In this document: one piece after another, positions 1 to 6,183 of the stretch
Layout of the letters: each line of letters begins with the position of its first letter
How positions within the stretch are numbered: position 1 is the stretch's first letter
NCBI GenBank assembly: GCA_937876435.1
Contig: CALEIL010000572.1
Location: 1-6,203 of the forward strand
Reading direction: 5' to 3'
DNA from: an uncultured Bacteroidota bacterium
GTDB lineage: Bacteria > Bacteroidota > Bacteroidia > Chitinophagales > Saprospiraceae
DNA: 6,203 nucleotides
The notes under the pieces: generated by a model
Seen by the model: the letters and a program-made list of their open reading frames with translations, nothing else
The model's database searches: none
What the model was told of the DNA's origin: nothing
Made by a program: the position numbers and the translations under genes

Positions 1-75
1 TCAATGTTTTTCAATATATTTTTTGACACAGCGGGGCAGGATGGCAGGCAGGTAACGCCCGGTATGCAGGTATAG
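1..75 (+). CDS. Possible 3' end of an upstream gene (partial)
   Basis: One forward frame is open from the window edge to a TAG at 73-75, giving 24 residues that end in GRQVTPGMQV. The Gly-Arg-x-Val-x-Pro-Gly pattern faintly recalls the last strand of FlgD-like or type IX secretion C-terminal domains, but it lacks the usual Tyr-Phe-Tyr tail and the resemblance may be chance. The other two forward frames stop earlier (24-26 and 53-55). If real, the gene ends 61 nt before pabB and could be co-transcribed with it. An open frame this short is expected by chance fairly often, so this is only a candidate. Confidence 0.18.
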   Translation, partial: SMFFNIFFDTAGQDGRQVTPGMQV

Positions 76-85
76 TCTAAGTTAT

Positions 86-95
86 AGGAGGGAGG
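86..95 (+). promoter_or_regulatory. Very strong Shine-Dalgarno sequence upstream of pabB
   Basis: AGGAGGGAGG carries two overlapping anti-16S matches. It ends 7 nt before an ATG at 103 and 12 nt before an ATG at 108, but 41 nt before the pabB ATG at 137. Neither near ATG is in the pabB frame: 103 stops at 121-123 and 108 stops at 138-140. It is by far the best ribosome-binding site in the window; the other genes have weak or no such site. Confidence 0.6.
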
Positions 96-107
96 AACAG
101 CGATGAG

Positions 108-140
108 ATGTCAAAAAAGATGAAGAAAAACATGATATGA
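108..140 (+). CDS. Possible leader mini-ORF overlapping the pabB start (ATGA)
   Basis: The frame ATG 108 to TGA 138-140 encodes ten residues, MSKKMKKNMI, and its stop overlaps the pabB ATG in the sequence ATGA (137-140). It lies downstream of the strong ribosome-binding site at 86-95. Such an arrangement can couple translation of the downstream gene to the leader. Its codons TCA AAA AAG contain the heptamer A AAA AAG (113-119) in the phase used by -1 slippery sites. A second frame, ATG 103 to TGA 121-123 (MRCQKR), has better spacing from the ribosome-binding site. No conservation can be judged from one sequence, and the whole stretch could instead be the disrupted N-terminus of pabB. Confidence 0.22.
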   Translation: MSKKMKKNMI

Positions 141-1135
141 ATTTAGATTTAGATTTTCATACTCTAGACCGAGACCTGACCATTTCTCGTATGAATCATT
201 ATGGCAGAAATCGTGTGCCATTTTTTTTTATGATTTCTTACGACACCACAAAATCGGTATTGGTTCCGGGGGATACCCCGGACGATATGGGCATCGAATT
301 TACATTTCCCAATACCCGGACTGAACCGCATTTCCTGCCCTCCCATGCTTCCACTGCCTTGACGATTAATCCGCCGTCCGTGAAAATCTATGAATACCAG
401 TTTAACCAGGTCCGGCAGGAACTTCAAAATGGCAATATCTACCTGCTCAATCTGACCCAACCTACCCATATCAAAACCCAGGCAGGATTATTGGACATCT
501 ACATCCAGGCCAGAGCCAAATACAAGGTATATTTCCCCGATCATTTCGTGGTTTTTTCACCAGAAACCTTCGTCCGGATCCAGGGAGATAAAATTTTTAC
601 CTACCCCATGAAGGGCACGATCCGGGCCGACATTCCCCATGCCCGGGAAATACTGGATCACAGCCCCAAGGAACAGGCCGAACACGCTTCCGTGGTCGAT
701 CTGCTTCGGAATGACCTGGGGCAGATAGCCCAATCCGTACGCGTCAACAGGTACCGGTATTTTGAAAAGGTTCGGGCCGGAACGCATGATTTATGGCAGG
801 TGAGTTCTGAAATTGAGGGGATACTTCCTGGCAATTTTCACACTTCGCTGGGAGATCTGGTCTTCCGGTTATTACCAGCCGGGTCCATCACCGGGGTGCC
901 CAAGAAAAACGCTGTGGATATTATCCGGCGGGTAGAAAACTACGATCGGGGATTTTACACCGGAATATGCGGCTATTTTGACGGACAGAATCTCGACAGC
1001 AGTGTGATGATCCGCTTTATCGAACAGACGCTTCATGGATTGGTCTACAAAAGCGGTGGCGGGATTCATCAGATGAGCGATATGGATTCCGAATTTGATG
1101 AATTAATCCAAAAGATTTATGTGCCGGTTGATTGA
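137..1135 (+). CDS. pabB: Aminodeoxychorismate synthase component I (PabB)
   Basis: This chorismate-binding enzyme, 332 aa, makes 4-amino-4-deoxychorismate from chorismate and ammonia for p-aminobenzoate and folate synthesis in the cytoplasm. The catalytic core is complete: NIYLLNLTQ (100-108), SPE (141-143), PMKGT (157-161) with Lys159 matching the PabB nucleophile (an anthranilate synthase has Ala there), AEHASVVDLLRNDLG (181-195), GSITGVPK (249-256), and a C-terminal SGGGI followed by the acidic SEFDE (318-322). The N-terminus is short, and I see no glutaminase domain. ATG 137 is the only in-frame start before the upstream stop at 104-106, yet it has no good ribosome-binding site; translation may be coupled to a leader or begin at 103 or 108 by frameshift. 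The 3' end overlaps the next gene by 17 nt, as expected for one operon. The family call is firm; the start is uncertain. Confidence 0.93.
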   Translation: MNLDLDFHTLDRDLTISRMNHYGRNRVPFFFMISYDTTKSVLVPGDTPDDMGIEFTFPNTRTEPHFLPSHASTALTINPPSVKIYEYQFNQVRQELQNGNIYLLNLTQPTHIKTQAGLLDIYIQARAKYKVYFPDHFVVFSPETFVRIQGDKIFTYPMKGTIRADIPHAREILDHSPKEQAEHASVVDLLRNDLGQIAQSVRVNRYRYFEKVRAGTHDLWQVSSEIEGILPGNFHTSLGDLVFRLLPAGSITGVPKKNAVDIIRRVENYDRGFYTGICGYFDGQNLDSSVMIRFIEQTLHGLVYKSGGGIHQMSDMDSEFDELIQKIYVPVD

Positions 1136-1721
1136 AACGATTTGCGTACGCGATGGTCAAATCCTCCATCTGTCCGATCATCAGGACAGAATGGAACGAT
1201 CCATTTTTCACCTATTTGGTTCACATTCCCCTCCCCTGCTGGAAGAGTATCTCGAAGTGCCGCTGGAATTCAATACGGGCTGGGTCAAATGCAGGGTCCT
1301 GTATGATCAGACCATCCGGGATATTACCTGGAACGTTTACCAGATTCGGTCGATATCATCCATCGGCCTGGTGTACGATGATCGCGTGGATTACTCCTGG
1401 AAATTCGAGGATCGATCGGTCTTTGATCAGGCCATCCGGGCAGCCCGGACGGATGATGTCATCATGATCCGGGATGGATACCTGACCGACGCCAGTTACG
1501 CCAATATAATCCTGAAATCGGGTTCGGATTGGATTACTCCGTCTACTCCCCTATTGCCAGGTACCCAGAGAAAACGGTTGCTGGAATCCAGGGCCATCCA
1601 GGCGGAACCCATCCGGGTGCGGGACCTTGTACACTTTGAAGGGATCAAATATATCAATGCGATGCTGGATGTCGAAAGGAGTCCGGAGATGCCAATGGAG
1701 ACGATCAGACATATCCAATGA
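1119..1721 (+). CDS. pabC: Class IV aminotransferase, probable aminodeoxychorismate lyase (PabC-like)
   Basis: This is a 200-aa fold-type IV PLP enzyme. By position it is the lyase that splits 4-amino-4-deoxychorismate into p-aminobenzoate and pyruvate. It begins MCRLIET, where the family normally reads a Phe-Glu-Thr near its N-terminus, so ATG 1119 fits. DYSWKFEDRS (91-100) holds Lys95, the likely Schiff-base lysine. LTDASYANI (122-130) matches the PLP-binding segment, with Asp124 in the place of the usual Glu and Asn129 conserved. LLPGTQRKRLLE (145-156) is the conserved turn that grips the cofactor phosphate. It is shorter than E. coli PabC (269 aa), but short versions next to pabB are known in Bacteroidetes-like genomes. 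The start lies inside pabB (17-nt overlap), which implies translational coupling. Another class IV activity, such as branched-chain or D-amino acid transamination, is not excluded by sequence; the pabB neighbour decides the call. Confidence 0.85.
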   Translation: MCRLIETICVRDGQILHLSDHQDRMERSIFHLFGSHSPPLLEEYLEVPLEFNTGWVKCRVLYDQTIRDITWNVYQIRSISSIGLVYDDRVDYSWKFEDRSVFDQAIRAARTDDVIMIRDGYLTDASYANIILKSGSDWITPSTPLLPGTQRKRLLESRAIQAEPIRVRDLVHFEGIKYINAMLDVERSPEMPMETIRHIQ

Positions 1722-1724
1722 AAA

Positions 1725-1758
1725 AAGCGGGATACTAAGTCTTCCTTAGATCCCGCTT
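1725..1758. terminator. Strong hairpin after pabC, possible terminator
   Basis: AAGCGGGAT (1725-1733) pairs with ATCCCGCTT (1750-1758), and CTAAG (1735-1739) pairs with CTTAG (1745-1749). This gives a 14-bp stem with one bulged A (1734) and a 5-nt loop TCTTC. It starts 4 nt after the pabC stop. On the + strand the stem is preceded by A's and followed by CCCTACTTC, so it lacks a U-tract. Read on the - strand the same hairpin is followed by six T's, a canonical intrinsic terminator. It most likely ends or protects the pabBC transcript, but only the - orientation looks textbook. Confidence 0.5.
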
Positions 1759-1810
1759 CCCTACTTCAAACAAATCGCCGAAAAATGTTTATCTGAATAT
1801 TTTTTTGCGT

Positions 1811-1859
1811 TTAACTGCACTCCTCTGGCAGTTGAATCGTAAATTCATTTTTATAACAT
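1811..1859 (+). promoter_or_regulatory. Weak candidate promoter with overlapping dyad upstream of corA
   Basis: An inverted repeat, TTAACTGC (1811-1818) with GCAGTTGA (1828-1835), encloses a 9-nt spacer; one of its eight pairs is a T-G wobble. Its right arm overlaps TTGAAT (1832-1837), a possible -35 element, followed after 16 nt by TAACAT (1854-1859), a poor -10 element. If real, the dyad would be placed like a repressor operator for corA. Both matches are weak and the region is AT-rich, so chance is a fair explanation. Confidence 0.22.
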
Positions 1860-1941
1860 AGCTGAGAGAAAAGAAGTTGTTCCATTTGCTTTAAAACTTT
1901 CTTAAATTATTGACGATCAAAGGTATTAAAATCAATTTTCC

Positions 1942-3048
1942 GTGGAAATCAAAAAAATGAAACCTCTGAATCCAAAGCGAAAACCCCTCATTCGTCAGAA
2001 AAAAGAAACCAAAATTGGTCTTTCTCCCGGCAGTCTGGTGTACGTGGGATCTGCCCGTGAGGAAAAAACCGCCATACACTGTACTAGATATAACGAATCA
2101 AAAGTCGAAACGTTTAAAATTGATAACGTTAAACATCTCAAAAACCACGTCAAACCGGGCATGGTCAACTGGATCAATATCACCGGGATACACAACATCG
2201 ATGTGATGGAACAGGTCGGTCATTTATTCGCCATCCACCCGCTGATTATCGAAGATATTTTAAATACGGAACATCGCCCCAATCTGGAGATTTACGAGGA
2301 TTTCCTTTTTGTCAGTCTCAAAGCCGTCTATCCCGCCGAAGAAAATCTAAGCTCACCTCATATTCAGCAAATCAGCTTTGTCCTGGGGGAAAACTATTTA
2401 CTATCTTTCCAGGAAACTGATTCGGATTATTTCCAGACCATTCGCCAGCGAATTGACCGGGAGGGATCCCGGCTCCGCAGTCTCAAAACCGATTATCTGA
2501 TGATCTCCCTGATCGATTTCGTGGTCGACCATTATTTGTCCCTGGTAGAACATATAGGGGATGAAATTCAAAACCTGGAGGATCTTATTTTTGACAAACC
2601 AGAAAAAAAACATCTGAGCATGGTCATGGCCAATAAGAAAAACCTGTTGTATCTGTGGCGAATCATCCAACCTGCGCAGGAATCTCTGTATACTATCAGA
2701 GGCATGCACACTACTCTGATCGACCCGAAAAATAAAATCTATATCGAGGATGTCTACGATCATCTCTCCAGCGTCAAGGAATCGCTCGACCTGTTTATTG
2801 AACTCAACAGCAGTATGAGAGAATCCTATTCATTCAGCATCGGACTCAAGACCAACGAGGTGATGAAATTGCTGACAATTATCAGTACACTTTTTATACC
2901 TTTAACCTTCCTGGTGGGGGTCTACGGTATGAATTTTATTAACATTCCCGAACTTTACTGGACGAATGGCTATTTTTACCTTTGGGGAATCATGATATTG
3001 ATCACGGGAAGCCTCATCATATATTTCAAAAAACGAAAATGGTTTTAG
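1942..3048 (+). CDS. corA: Magnesium/cobalt transport protein CorA
   Basis: CorA forms a homopentameric inner-membrane channel for Mg2+ (also Co2+ and Ni2+). The protein is 368 aa from GTG 1942, or 363 aa from ATG 1957; the latter is preceded at 8 nt by TGGAAA and may be the true start. It resembles Thermotoga maritima CorA (351 aa) along its length: SPGSLVY near 28, WINITGIH (77-84), IHPLIIEDILNTEHRP (98-113), SLIDFVVDHY (189-198), the long stalk-helix region to about 308, a first membrane helix at about 309-328, the signature GMN at 329-331, a second helix at about 343-361 and the basic tail KKRKWF. Asp105 and Asp270 align, by my recollection, with the inter-subunit Mg2+-sensing aspartates (89 and 253) of the Thermotoga protein. 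No Mg2+ riboswitch is evident upstream. The next gene starts 2 nt after the stop. Confidence 0.95.
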   Translation: MEIKKMKPLNPKRKPLIRQKKETKIGLSPGSLVYVGSAREEKTAIHCTRYNESKVETFKIDNVKHLKNHVKPGMVNWINITGIHNIDVMEQVGHLFAIHPLIIEDILNTEHRPNLEIYEDFLFVSLKAVYPAEENLSSPHIQQISFVLGENYLLSFQETDSDYFQTIRQRIDREGSRLRSLKTDYLMISLIDFVVDHYLSLVEHIGDEIQNLEDLIFDKPEKKHLSMVMANKKNLLYLWRIIQPAQESLYTIRGMHTTLIDPKNKIYIEDVYDHLSSVKESLDLFIELNSSMRESYSFSIGLKTNEVMKLLTIISTLFIPLTFLVGVYGMNFINIPELYWTNGYFYLWGIMILITGSLIIYFKKRKWF

Positions 3049-3050
3049 TC

Positions 3051-3560
3051 ATGGATACGAAAGAAACGGTGGTGAAAGAACTGGAACGCTCCACGCGCCA
3101 GTTTGTAGAATATATGAAGGAATACGCGAGTCGTCCGTGTCATACACCGATCGCGTCTGATCAATGGAACGTGCCTCAGGTAGTGGAACACGTTATACTT
3201 TCTGATCATTCCATCACTAATTTACTTCAAAAGCCATTTCTCAAATCGAAAAATGGCCACTATACCAAGTACCGGGTAAGGGATCTGCTGCTCAACCGGC
3301 ACGATAAAATCAAAAACAGGGAAAATCTGACCCCGCACGATGAACCCGAAAAATCCATTCCGGAATTGCTGGATGTTTTTACCCGACAACGACAGGAGCT
3401 TATCGATCTGGTCCAAAATGATGCGATAGATCTGCAATCAGAAGATGCTTTTCCGCACCAATCGATCGGTCTTCTCACCCGGAGGGATTGGTTGTTTCTC
3501 ATATGTTTCCATTCTGACCGACATATCGCCCAGACCCAGGAACTTTTATTTGTATGTTAG
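3051..3560 (+). CDS. DinB-like (DinB_2 superfamily) putative metal-dependent protein
   Basis: From ATG 3051 this is a 169-aa soluble four-helix-bundle protein. SDQWNVPQVVEH (36-47) is the typical first motif, with Trp39 and His47. DWLFLICFHSDRHIAQTQEL (146-165) is the C-terminal HxxxH helix with His154 and His158. His47, His154 and His158 match the three-histidine metal site of the DinB/YfiT superfamily, so a divalent metal is probably bound. Members include bacillithiol- or mycothiol-dependent transferases and many uncharacterised proteins; nothing here identifies the substrate. It starts 2 nt after the corA stop, without a Shine-Dalgarno site, so translation is probably coupled to corA. An in-frame ATG at 3039 overlapping corA by 10 nt is an alternative. 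The pairing with a metal channel is suggestive but may be chance. Family assignment is fairly sure; function is unknown. Confidence 0.85.
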   Translation: MDTKETVVKELERSTRQFVEYMKEYASRPCHTPIASDQWNVPQVVEHVILSDHSITNLLQKPFLKSKNGHYTKYRVRDLLLNRHDKIKNRENLTPHDEPEKSIPELLDVFTRQRQELIDLVQNDAIDLQSEDAFPHQSIGLLTRRDWLFLICFHSDRHIAQTQELLFVC

Positions 3561-3676
3561 CCCGATCTACCGGTTTTCAGTATTCCTATTCACGAAAATC
3601 CAAATAAATATTATGTTTGTGATTTTTTGAAAATGGTGATTTCAGATCGCCTTATCGGAGAGGAATTCGCCAGATA

Positions 3677-3698
3677 AAATTTTAGTGCGCTAGAATTT
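3677..3698. other. Hairpin with UNCG-type loop in the dinB-like/GT39 gap
   Basis: AAATTTTAG (3677-3685) pairs with CTAGAATTT (3690-3698), nine pairs including one G-U wobble, closing a TGCG loop of the UNCG class. It sits 117 nt after the DinB-like stop and 86 nt before the glycosyltransferase start. No U-tract follows on +, and the stem is AT-rich. It could be a weak terminator, a processing site or an operator dyad. Apart from this and possible pairing just before the next start (about 3754-3773), I see nothing else in 3561-3783. Confidence 0.3.
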
Positions 3699-3783
3699 GA
3701 AATAATTTAGTATTAATTTTCGATGGTTATTATACCCTGAAGTTATCCGGTGATTTGATCCCCGGATCCAAAAACTCCAAATA

Positions 3784-5343
3784 ATGCCCCTCAGGTCCTA
3801 CGCCCACAAAACCGCGATTCTGATTCTTATTACGACGCTGATAAGAGGATTTTTGACTACATTTCTGGAGCTTGGAAACGATGAATCGTATTACTATACT
3901 TACGCGCTTCAACCAGATTGGAACCACTTCGATCATCCTCCGCTCATCGGTATTTTCATCAGGATTTTCACGTTGAACCTCCAGTGGGTCAATGATTTTT
4001 CCATGCGTCTGCCATCGATAGTAGGGGCTGCCATTTGTACCTGGCTGATATTCAGGTGTGGATCATTGCTCAAGAACCAGCGAACCGGATGGCTCGCCGC
4101 CATATTGTACAATACTTCGATTTTTACGAGTTTTGCCTCCGGGTTGCTCATTTTACCTGACTCGGTCCAATTGGTCTTTTGGCTGTGGGGGGTGTACCTC
4201 TCTCTTCAATTGATCCTTATTCCGACTAATGAAAAATCTGAAAATTATCGCATTCTTTTGTTGGGCGTGGTCATTGGATTAGCGACCATGTGTAAAGTAC
4301 ACGGCGTTTTCCTCTGGGTGGGTCTCGGAGCCTTTATAGTTCTACACGACCGAAAACTCCTGAGAAATCCGGTTTTGTACCTTTCCGTTTTATTGACGTT
4401 GCTGATCATTTCACCTATATATTTTTGGAATCTCCATTACGATTTTGTCACCTGGCGGTTTCACAGCGAGAGGGTCGTCGTCCAACAGTCTGGAGTTGAT
4501 CCGGGAGGCTTTCTACAGACCCTTATCGACATGTTTATTTATTTTTCCCCTTTCAATGTGATCATCTACATCCTGAGTCTTTTTCATTTGAGAAAAACAT
4601 CATTTCCCGGTCAGTCTTTGAAATTATTATGTTGGCTGGCGTTTCCCATTATAATCGCTACTCTGATCGTCTCATTATTCAGAACGACCCTGGTCCATTG
4701 GAGTGGTCCCGGTCACGTGGGCTTAATGATCATAGCCGCGTATGTGATGGATGATAGCATCGATTTGCCCAAAAATATATATAAACCCTTTTTGAATTTG
4801 ACCATCGCAAGTATGGGGATTTTCGTCCTACTTGGAGTGACCGGAACCAATTTTATTCCAGGAACCACCAGGGATAGCAAGCTCCCCGAACTGGGGAAAA
4901 ACGATATCACCCTGGAGAGATACGGATGGAATTACCTGCGGAACCAGTTTGATCAGATCAGGCAAACTGAAATCCGGGAAGGCAGGATGAATATAAACTC
5001 CCCGATAATTCTTGCCCGGTGGTATCCCGGCTGTCACTATCTCTATTATATTGGCAGGCCTATGGGTATACCGGTTATAGGGCTGGGGCCGGTCGATCAG
5101 ATACATAAGTATGCATGGCTCAACAATATGCAAGGATATATCTCACGGGGCGACAATGGATATTTTATCTCCACGTCCAATTACTTTGAGGATCCCTACG
5201 AACTGTTTGATGAAGACTTTGAAAGGATAGTATACATTGACCGGATCCCTCTCCTACGGTCTGGCGCTACCGTGCGGTACTGGTACATTTACCGGCTCGA
5301 AAGGGCAATCAGAGATATGGGGAAGTATTACATCGATGAATGA
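3784..5343 (+). CDS. GT39/ArnT-like membrane glycosyltransferase
   Basis: This 519-aa polytopic inner-membrane protein belongs to the PMT/ArnT (GT-C) superfamily, which moves a sugar from a polyprenyl-phosphate carrier to protein, lipid A or another envelope acceptor on the periplasmic side. A first membrane helix (about 10-28) leads into GNDESYYY (31-38), with the Asp33-Glu34 pair of the catalytic first loop. DHPP (50-53) is the next family hallmark, and LPDS (124-127) carries the second conserved Asp. Further hydrophobic helices fall near 78-92, 103-123, 128-147, 157-185, 197-215, 245-267, 280-299, 309-323 and 336-354. A soluble C-terminal domain of about 150 residues (360-510) follows, probably periplasmic. 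ATG 3784 is the only start after the in-frame stop at 3751-3753, and it has no Shine-Dalgarno site. Donor and acceptor cannot be read from the sequence, and no polysaccharide or lipid A genes are adjacent. The stop overlaps an ATG (ATGA, 5340-5343) in the frame of ppa. Confidence 0.85.
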   Translation: MPLRSYAHKTAILILITTLIRGFLTTFLELGNDESYYYTYALQPDWNHFDHPPLIGIFIRIFTLNLQWVNDFSMRLPSIVGAAICTWLIFRCGSLLKNQRTGWLAAILYNTSIFTSFASGLLILPDSVQLVFWLWGVYLSLQLILIPTNEKSENYRILLLGVVIGLATMCKVHGVFLWVGLGAFIVLHDRKLLRNPVLYLSVLLTLLIISPIYFWNLHYDFVTWRFHSERVVVQQSGVDPGGFLQTLIDMFIYFSPFNVIIYILSLFHLRKTSFPGQSLKLLCWLAFPIIIATLIVSLFRTTLVHWSGPGHVGLMIIAAYVMDDSIDLPKNIYKPFLNLTIASMGIFVLLGVTGTNFIPGTTRDSKLPELGKNDITLERYGWNYLRNQFDQIRQTEIREGRMNINSPIILARWYPGCHYLYYIGRPMGIPVIGLGPVDQIHKYAWLNNMQGYISRGDNGYFISTSNYFEDPYELFDEDFERIVYIDRIPLLRSGATVRYWYIYRLERAIRDMGKYYIDE

Positions 5344-5474
5344 GATCCATCGTCCATTTCATATTTGTCTATGACTTCGTGCTTCGGACACACATCATAA
5401 ATCGAAACTACTTTAGGCCCGATAATGACAGAATTTCAGGATATTTGTGGATTACTTCATCTAAAGATCAAAAT

Positions 5475-6014
5475 ATGTTCAATCCCTGGCACCAGGTTCA
5501 TATTGGAGACCACGTCCCCCATTTTGTCAATGGCATCATCGAAATTCCGCGAAACAGCCGCGCCAAATATGAACTGGACAAAGCCAGCGGCCTCCTCCGG
5601 CTGGACCGGGTTCTGTATTCCTCAGTGAATTATCCTGCCAACTATGGATTCATCCCTCAGACCTACTGCGAGGACCGGGATCCACTGGACATCTTGATTC
5701 TCTCCCAAATGGACATTGTTCCCATGTGCATCGTTACAGCCAAGGTTATCGGCGTGATGCAGATGATGGATGGCAACGAAAAGGATGACAAGATCATCGC
5801 CGTGGCTGCCAATGACAAAAGCGTCAGTCACTACAACGATATTTCCGAACTTCCCGACCATTTTTCACTCGAAATCCAGAGTTTTTTTGAAGATTATAAA
5901 AAACTGGAGAATAAAACCGTCGTGGTCGAAGACATCCAAAGTAAAGATATAGCCCTGCAGATAGTACTGGATGCCATCGAACTGTATCAGAAACATTATG
6001 GCGGAAAATTATAA
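5475..6014 (+). CDS. ppa: Inorganic pyrophosphatase, family I
   Basis: This cytoplasmic enzyme hydrolyses pyrophosphate to two phosphates with Mg2+, pulling biosynthetic reactions forward. From ATG 5475 it is 179 aa, close to E. coli Ppa (175 aa), and begins MFNPWHQV as in Bacteroidetes-type homologues. All expected active-site residues are visible: Glu23, Lys31, Arg45, Tyr57, Asp67, Asp69 and Asp72 in DRDPLD, Asp99, Asp104, Lys106, and Tyr141-Lys142. Arg68 is unusual for the classical signature, which has Ser, Gly, Asp or Asn there. The frame is open upstream to ATG 5340, which would add 45 residues (MRSIVHFIFV...) and overlap the glycosyltransferase stop by 4 nt. Family members do not carry such a segment, so I prefer 5475, although neither start has a clear ribosome-binding site. 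A promoter may lie in 5344-5474, but I could not identify one. Confidence 0.96.
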   Translation: MFNPWHQVHIGDHVPHFVNGIIEIPRNSRAKYELDKASGLLRLDRVLYSSVNYPANYGFIPQTYCEDRDPLDILILSQMDIVPMCIVTAKVIGVMQMMDGNEKDDKIIAVAANDKSVSHYNDISELPDHFSLEIQSFFEDYKKLENKTVVVEDIQSKDIALQIVLDAIELYQKHYGGKL

Positions 6015-6057
6015 GACAAAATCCCGGGTATTTTTTTAAATTAATACCACTAAACCC

Positions 6058-6092
6058 CTCAACCTTCAAAACCGTTTTTTGAGAAAGTTGAG
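6058..6092. other. Imperfect hairpin downstream of ppa
   Basis: CTCAAC (6058-6063) pairs with GTTGAG (6087-6092), and TTCAAAA (6065-6071) pairs with TTTTGAG (6077-6083) with one wobble. The stem is interrupted by an internal loop (C6064 against AAA 6084-6086) and capped by CCGTT. It starts 43 nt after the ppa stop. There is no U-tract after it, so it is not a canonical terminator, but it may mark the 3' end of the ppa transcript. Confidence 0.3.
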
Positions 6093-6183
6093 ACTTTGGA
6101 TATATTAAGCATACAAAAACACAGATTCGAAAACTGAGAGAAATCGACTTCGTTCAAGTTTATCGTCTTTTTAAACTTCCCCC

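Noticed and set aside
23..28. Perfect TTGACA, a possible -35 element for pabB
   Set aside because: No -10-like hexamer lies 16-18 nt downstream; the region is GC-rich GCAGG repeats, and TATAGT (71-76) is 42 nt away.
36..70. GCAGG repeated four times (36, 44, 48, 66)
   Set aside because: Units are irregularly spaced and short, and may fall within the end of an upstream coding frame; no clear operator or array.
4828..5133. Open minus-strand frame of about 100 codons
   Set aside because: It lies entirely opposite the well-supported glycosyltransferase gene and its translation resembles no known family; a shadow frame. The same holds for the minus-strand frames at 164-469 and 2401-2763.
5409..5416. 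TACTTTAG as a Bacteroidetes-type -7 element for ppa
   Set aside because: It mismatches TAnnTTTG, and no matching -33 element is found at the right distance.
6021..6037. CCCGGG followed by a run of seven T's as a ppa terminator
   Set aside because: The 6-bp palindrome leaves no loop; allowing a loop removes most G-C pairs, so a stable terminator hairpin is unlikely.
5824..6069. Minus-strand frame spanning the 3' end of ppa and the following gap
   Set aside because: It mostly mirrors ppa, has no recognisable protein features and no convincing ribosome-binding site.
6156..6178. AAGTTTA/TAAACTT hairpin with 9-nt loop
   Set aside because: The 7-bp stem is almost all A-T and has no U-tract after it; expected by chance in AT-rich DNA.
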